DNA of 64,000 bases from Diphasiastrum complanatum (taxonomy: Eukaryota > Streptophyta > Lycopodiopsida > Lycopodiales > Lycopodiaceae), in NCBI GenBank assembly GCA_029204225.1, contig CM055095.1:41039719-41103718 (forward strand), in the 5' to 3' direction. Below are positions 58,229 to 64,000 of the stretch, piece by piece. Positions within the stretch are counted from its first letter, which is position 1. The number at the start of each line of letters is the position of its first letter. The position numbers and the translations under genes were made by a program. The notes below the pieces were generated by a model. That model searched no databases. It had not been told where the DNA came from and was given only the letters and a program-made list of their open reading frames with translations.

Positions 58229-58851
58229 TGTGAAAAATTGCCTACATTGGCAAATCTAGCCATGTAGAATATTGTACATTTTGTCAATATTGTTTGTTGG
58301 TTACTTGAATGGCCAAAGTGCCACTTGTACATACACACCTAAAGTAGGTTACCACGAGTCAAGAGGAGTGGTTGTGTCAATTTGGTAGTGATTCCTACTT
58401 TGTAGGATCTAGACCATGATTTATGATGAGATTTGTACCTACCATGCACCTACCAAGCATGACTCTTGGATCTAGGCTAGGGTTTTCACATTAGGGCAAG
58501 AAAGTGGAGTCTACTTCCTTATTACATGCTGGATTTTCACCTAACTTTGCAAAGGAAGTGTGTTTTACTATGTATTTCCATTCTCCATAGTGAGAAGATA
58601 GAAACTTTTTGGAGCCTCAAGGAGAAACTCGAGTTTCCTCTCATTGTATGGTGATTACTCTATTTTTCCAATGAAACCCAGATTTGGCACTTTGTAAACA
58701 CTGTCTACAGGCCGTACTATAGCCTTATTTCCACACGTGTGGAGTTGGATTAGACTATTTGATCAATGCTTTGATTGTCTCTACTTGCATACAATCACCT
58801 TGTGGATCATTCAAAGATCCATTTATGGTCCTTAGTACTGTACTTTTCACA
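58229..58851 (+). repeat. 5' LTR of Copia A2
   Basis: 623 bp, TGTGAAAAATTGCC...TACTTTTCACA. It lacks a 68-base stretch present in the 3' LTR (between CTACTTG and CATACAATC). Palindrome CACACGTGTG at 58732-58741. Confidence 0.95.
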
Positions 58852-58864
58852 TGGTATCAGAGCC
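58852..58864 (+). promoter_or_regulatory. primer-binding site, Copia A2
   Basis: TGGTATCAGAGCC directly after the LTR. Confidence 0.92.
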
Positions 58865-59482
58865 AAGTACAAGGCCATTGATCTGTGTCTGAATCTAATC
58901 CAGTTTTAGCAGGTTTTGGTGCAAAAAGCTAGTATTGGAAGGGCGAGCTGGTATCCAGGTTTTGGTGAGGGGATTTGATCCCAAACTTTTTCAGGATCAA
59001 AGCCCGTACTGTTCACATGTGTGGGCATCTCTGAACCAGCATTTAATAACCCATATTCATTGGATCATAGAAAATTCATATGGTGTCAGTTTGATGTAAT
59101 TTTTGGTGGAAATCCTAGGATAAGCTACCAAGATCACTTGCCCTTGATTAGTTTTGAATTTGTTTCATGAAAACTAATTAATCTAGGCTGATTTCAGACC
59201 TTCTTAAAGTGGAAACCAGGTCTTGAAAGTACATCAAAGTGAATGAGAGAGATAGAGTCAGTTTTTGTCCAAGAATAGCCAAGATTGGCAAGATTTGCTT
59301 GAGTGTAGTTTTCATCTCATCTTATCTTCATTCCAGCTTGTGAGGGAGTGATAGAACTGTGATTACAAATCCATCTGTTGGATTAGAAGTCAACATTTGA
59401 GTGAAACACTGCAAGTTAGAAACCTTTGTGAGTTTCAGGTCCAAACAAATCTATATCTTGTGTGTAGAATCTTGCTAGTAAG

Positions 59483-62400
59483 ATGGGATCACTGGGAACC
59501 TACCTTCTAGAAGCTAGTGAGAGGTTAAATTCTACCAATTATGCTATTTGAAAAGTGAGGATGGAGCCACTAATGGTGCTCCAGGATCTTTATGAGTTTC
59601 TAATAGATGATGAAGATGAACCTCTAGGTGCACAGAAATTAGTGAGATACAAGAAGAGGTCTAGGCTTGCACTTCACTGTATTAAGATGAATGTAAGCAA
59701 TGATCTTTTAAGGGAAGTATCATCATGTAAGAGTGCTAAAGAGGCTTGGGAATCTTTAAAATCTATCTATGAGTCTAGTAACACTTCGAGGGTTCTCATG
59801 CTTAGGAATCAGATTCTACAAAGCATGAAGAGGAGTGATGAGAATGCACAAGATTATGTGCTAAGAATCAAGTCTCTTAATAGGGAGTTAGCTTCCATTG
59901 GAGAGAAGATTCAAGATAGTGAGCTTGTTCAGATTGTCCTAAATGGTCTAGGAAGTGGCTCTACAAATTTGGTCCAAAGCTTTGCAATCCAAGACACTTT
60001 GCCTACTATAGAAAAGCTACACAGTGTATTAGTAGCTGAAGAGTGTAGGATGTTGCATACCAATGCAAGAATGAATGCTATTTCTCTGCAGGATGGTGAT
60101 GAGAAAGCTAATTTCTCATTCAAAAGCAAGAAGAAGACCAATGGCAAGAAGAATCACTTCAAGGAGACCAAGGAGGAGGATGAGGCTTCCAGCTCAAAGG
60201 GCAAGATCAAAGACAAGTCCAAGTACAAATGTTTTTTCTGTGGAAAGAAAGGACATTTTGCATCAGAATGTCTCAAGAAGAAGAAGGCACAAGAGAGCAA
60301 ACAAAGCAACATTGCACATCAGGAGGAAGAGGAGGATGAAGAGTCATCCTTGATGGTTTCCAACAAACCACCATCATCCAAGAGCAACACCAATGATTCT
60401 TGGTGGATTGATAGTGGGGCAAGTTCCCACATGACATATCAAAAGGACATATTCTCCACCTTACTTTCTTACAATGACTTACATAGATCAATCTATACTA
60501 CAAGTAGTCAAGAATGTAAGATAAGTGGAATAGGAACAATTCCCTTGTATGTGGGATCATCCAAAAGGATGAATCTAGATAATGTTCTTTATGCTCCTAA
60601 GTTAACCAAGAATTTGCTTAGTGTTGGCCAGTTAATGGATAATGGCCTAGATGTACAATTTAAGCATGGAGTTTGTTCCATCCTTAGAAATGATGAATGT
60701 ATAGCCAAAGGCTTTAAGCAAGGTAGATTGTTTAAGCTTGATGCTAATATTGCAGTGGAGAGTGTTAACTTGGCAAAGGTGGAGCTATCAAAGGTGGAAC
60801 TGTGGCACAAAAGGTTGGGCTACCCCAACTACAAAGCCATGGAATCTATGGCTACAAAGGAGCTTGCAGTTGGACTCCCCAAGCATTTGTCAAAGTGTGG
60901 GAAGAGATGTGAAGCATGCAGCCTCTCAAAGGCTCACAAGCTACCCTTCTCAAGATCTACATCAAGATCAAACTCTCCTCTTGAACTCATCCATTCGGAT
61001 GTTCATAGTTTTTCACATGAGTCTAATGGTGGTGCCAAGTACTATGTAATCTTCATTGATGACTATTCTAGATTTTGTTGGATGTACCTCTTGTCTAGCA
61101 AATCAATGGTGTTTGATTCTTTTGTAAAGTTCAAGACTTTGGTAGAAAATCAACTTAGTACCAAGATTAAGGTATTAAGGAGTGATAATGGAGGTGAATA
61201 TGTCTCCAATAAGTTGATTGACTTTTGTATTTCTAATGGCATAAAGAGGGAGTTGTCATGTCCATACACCCCTCAACAAAATGGAGTGAGTGAGAGAAGA
61301 AATAGATCTCTTTGTGAGTGTGCTAAGGCCTTAAGGCTAGATGCTTCTCTATCCAAACCATTTTGGGGTGAAGCAATAACTTGTGCTAACTATTTGTGCA
61401 ATAGATTGCCAAACCAAGCCATTGGAGAAATCACACCATTTGAAGCTCTATTTGGAGAGAAGCCCAATCTCAAAGATCTCAAAGTTTTTGGATCCACTTG
61501 CTATGTACACCAATCCTTGGATAAGAGAAGGAAGGATGATGCAACATCCATCAAAGGCATCTTTGTGGGATATGGTGAGAATAGCAAAGGTTATAGAGTC
61601 TTCAATCCCATCACTAGCAAGGTGATAGTGAGTAGGGATGTTATTTTTTATGAAGGACATGCTTGTGATTTGGATGATAATGCTACTAATCATCTTGATG
61701 CCAAGGATCATGCTAGGATGGAGGAGGAGCTTCCAAGTGAAGAAGAACTTGAGGATCCACCTCAAGATGCAAGAACTCCAAGAACTCCAAGAACTCCAAG
61801 AAGATCTACAAGGGCAAGATCCGAGCCATTGAGGCTCACCTATGATGGTCAAGGTGATCAAAGGAAAGGCTCATCATCTTTCACATCTTACACCTTTCTT
61901 ACTTCAATGTTAGATGAGCCAACATGCTATGAAGATGCTTGTAAGTCTAAAAGTTGGATGGATGCTATGCAAGTAGAGTATGATGCTCTTATTGAGAATC
62001 ATACTTGGGATCTTGTGGATCTTCCTCAAGGGAAGAAACCTCTTGATTGCAAGTGGGTGTTTAGATTGAAGTATAATCAAGATGGATCAATAAGCAAGCA
62101 TAAAGCTAGGCTTGTTGCCAAAGATTTTTTGCAAACCAAAGGCATTGACTATGATGAGACTTTTGCTCCTGTGGCTAAGCTTGTTACTATCAGGTTGATC
62201 ATTAGTCTTGCTACAACCTTCAATTGGGAGCTATTCCAACTTGACTTCACAAATGCATTTCTCAATGGTTATTTGGAGGAAGAGATCTACATGAGGCAAC
62301 CCGAGGGCTTCATCAAGGCAAAGCATGAAGGAAAGGTGTGTTTTTTGAAGAAGAGCCTTTATGGGCTCAAGCAAGCACCTAGAGCATGTGACTCGGATTT

Positions 62401-62914
62401 TGCAGGTGACAAAGTGGATAGAAGATCAACAAGTGCCTTTGCCACCTTTCTATGTGATGGAGTAGTATCATGGCTTTCCAAAAAGCAAGATACCATCTCC
62501 CTATCTTCCACAGAATCCGAATACAAGGCCTTGACATCAACATGCAAGGAGGTCTTGTGGCTCAAAAGGCTATTGGTGGAGCTTCATGTCATGGAAGAGG
62601 AGATCTCTATCATCTATTGTGACAACCAATCAACCCAATCACTTGCAACTAATCCTACATTCCATGCAAGGAGCAAACACATCGAAATTGCTCATCATTT
62701 CGTGAGGGAAAAAGTGCAAGCTAAAGAGATCAAGCTCCAACACGTGCCATCATCAAGTTGCTTGGCTGATTTGTTTACTAAACCTTTACCTAAAGATTTA
62801 TTTGTCAAGCTTAGATCTTCAATTGGAGTTATTGATAAAAGCATTGTGATCTCCAAGGCTAGATTTGAGGAGGAGTGTGAAAAATTGCCTACATTGGCAA
62901 ATCTAGCCATGTAG
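59483..62914 (+). CDS. Copia A2 gag-pol, in-frame stop and RT deletion
   Basis: The Met of MGSLGTYLLEASERLNSTNY at 59483 is the homologous start; codon 23 is TGA (59549-59551) where the relative has TGG (Trp), after which the frame stays open for 1,119 codons. Domains: capsid (LHCIKMNVSNDLLREVSSC), zinc knuckle CFFCGKKGHFASEC (about 60229-60270), protease WWIDSGASSHMT (about 60402), pre-integrase ELWHKRLGYPNYKAMESM, integrase with IHSDVHSFS, FIDDYSRFCWMYLL, LRSDNGGEYVS and PQQNGVSERRNR, reverse transcriptase up to SLYGLKQAPRA. There the frame jumps to CDSDFAGDKVDRRSTSAF of RNase H: about 205 codons, including YVDD, are missing in frame. RNase H is complete (SLSSTESEYKALTSTCKEVL, IIYCDNQSTQSLATNP, SKHIEIAHH, LADLFTKPLPKDLF). 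The last 13 codons lie inside the 3' LTR. Confidence 0.92.
62866..62875 (+). promoter_or_regulatory. polypurine tract, Copia A2
   Basis: TTGAGGAGGAG-type purine run (GAGGAGGAG) immediately before the 3' LTR start TGTGAAAAA; it also encodes EEE-type residues of the pol frame. Confidence 0.8.
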
Positions 62915-63566
62915 AATATTGTACATTTTGTCAATATTGTTTGTTGGTTACTTGAATGGCCAAAGTGCCACTTGTACATACACACCTAAAGTAGGTTACC
63001 ACGAGTCAAGAGGAGTGGTTGTGTCTATTTGGTAGTGATTCCTACTTTGTAGGATCTAGACCATGATTTATGATGAGATTTGTACCTACCATGCACCTAC
63101 CAAGCATGACTCTTGGATCTAGGCTAGGGTTTTCACATTAGGGCAAGAAAGTGGAGTCTACTTCCTTATTACATGCTGGATTTTCACCTAACTTTGCAAA
63201 GGAAGTGTGTTTTACTATGTATTTCCATTCTCCATAGTGAGAAGATAGAAACTTTTTGGAGCCTCAAGGAGAAACTCGAGTTTCCTCTCATTGTATGGTG
63301 ATTACTCTATTTTTCCAATGAAACCCAGCTTTGGAACTTTGTAAACACTGTCTACAGGCCATACTACAGCCTTATTTCCACACGTGTGGAGTTGGATTAG
63401 ACTATTTGATCAATGCTTTGATTGTCTCTACTTGTTTCCTATCAAGCTGCTAAACTAGATCTTGTTTTTTGATGACTAGTTTCTGATAGATTGTTTAACA
63501 AGCATACAATCACCTTGTGGATCATTCAAAGATCCATTTATGGTCCTTAATACTGTACTTTTCACA
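62876..63566 (+). repeat. 3' LTR of Copia A2
   Basis: 691 bp, near-identical to the 5' LTR apart from the 68-base extra stretch and a few substitutions. Palindrome CACACGTGTG at 63379-63388. Confidence 0.95.
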
Positions 63567-63571
63567 GAGTG

Positions 63572-63700
63572 AACAACTTTATGTACAGTGTAATTTCATT
63601 TTGAGAAATACAATTGCTAGGTGAGCTTGCTATGGAGAGTGTTTTCTGTCTGTGTTACTGTGTAGCATGATCTGTGTTCCTGTTCGAAGCAAATTCTAAG
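63572..63700 (+). repeat. family S LTR, right part
   Basis: Continues from 58228: AACAACTTTATGTACAGTG through GCAAATTCTAAG, matching 2987-3115. The 5-base GAGTG before it is the target duplication. Confidence 0.8.
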
Positions 63701-63701
63701 T

Positions 63702-64000
63702 TGGTATCAGAGAGAGTGTACACGGTACAACATCGTCGTTGAAGAGAGCTTCGGGAGAACAGTCTTCTGAGAGTTCGGGGTTTACGGCGAGTTGAAGACG
63801 GAAAGAGAAGCACTGGTGCAAAGATTTTAGCACACAGAAGCTTGGTGAGCTTGAGACTGTGTGAGGATTCAGAGACAAGAGTTGTCGGTTGAATCAGAAC
63901 CTCAGCAAACAAAATTTTGAAATTTCGAAAGAAGGCTACTTGGTGTTTGCAGTCAGTGTGCATTCAATCGGACACTGTTTGACAAACGGATTGAAGCAAC
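63702..64000 (+). mobile_element. family S element, primer site and leader
   Basis: TGGTATCAGAGAG at 63702-63714 follows the LTR, so this LTR is the 5' LTR of an element that continues beyond the window. The rest is leader without a recognised frame; the minus-strand frames here are shadows. Confidence 0.6.

Larger units (their letters stand above)
58229..63566 (+). mobile_element. Copia element A2, nearly complete, nested
   Basis: Both LTRs (58229-58851 and 62876-63566), primer site, gag-pol frame and polypurine tract are present. The 5-bp target duplication GAGTG (58224-58228 and 63567-63571) is perfect, and the flanks rejoin to a family S LTR. It is a relatively recent insertion, but it is non-autonomous: it has a stop in gag and an in-frame deletion removing the central reverse transcriptase. 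Confidence 0.95.

Overview
The window is plant nuclear DNA, low in GC and made almost entirely of long terminal repeat (LTR) retrotransposons in various states of decay. There is one convincing host-type gene, an intronless GH18 (plant class V type) chitinase at 45183-46589 on the minus strand. Nested Ty1/Copia and Ty3/Gypsy elements, long GA/CT microsatellites, many minisatellites and the absence of any second intact host gene in 64 kb point to a large, repeat-rich genome. A gymnosperm would fit, but that is inference. I saw no bacterial operon, rRNA, tRNA, CRISPR array or organelle block.

Layout. 1-208: end of a family-A Copia LTR. 1130-2280: decayed coding remnant of unknown family with a coiled coil. 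2195-4048: degenerate minus-strand reading frames, interrupted by a short LTR (2880-3115). 4953-9851: family-A Copia element on the minus strand with 5' LTR, primer site, gag and pol, truncated in RNase H. 10170-18180: minus-strand Tat/Athila-like Gypsy remains, namely gag (to 17196), RNase H and integrase (13708-15535), then a separate reading frame with a coiled coil (10170-12845). Two non-coding stretches (13090-13430 and 17450-18110) carry many copies of one short motif in both orientations. 18480-19830: two Copia scraps in opposite orientation. 19834-24240: LTR remnant, then a plus-strand Gypsy element with doubled LTR, primer site and a pol that stops at the start of integrase. 24880-26180: LTR remnant plus a piece of a non-coding element.

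26935-34789: family-B Copia copy (minus). Its 5' LTR holds a 276-bp GA tract and is split by a 5.07-kb non-coding LTR element (29537-34603, LARD-like) with a 5-bp target duplication. 37360-44800: two decayed plus-strand Copia elements, the second interrupted by about 2 kb of unidentified DNA. 45147-47793: the chitinase, two fold-back structures at its 3' end, and 92-bp tandem repeats upstream. 49175-51177: second family-B Copia copy. 51190-53740: palindromic motif cluster, microsatellite cluster and LTR. 53744-54620: primer site, then a leader with an alternating 112/120-bp repeat. 57488-58005: GA tract and 22-bp minisatellite. 58123-64000: a small-LTR element starting here and running off the window, whose LTR is split by a nearly complete family-A Copia element (58229-63566) with perfect 5-bp target duplications. 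That element keeps an 1,119-codon frame but has lost the central reverse transcriptase.

How the parts relate. The coding capacity is retroelement gag-pol machinery, all of it disabled. Several copies lack the YVDD part of reverse transcriptase, and many breaks are single stop codons. Six primer-binding sites share the core TGGTATCAGAG, expected for initiator-methionine tRNA priming. The chitinase is the only candidate for a working host protein, and its C-terminal tail appears to be encoded by fold-back repeat DNA.
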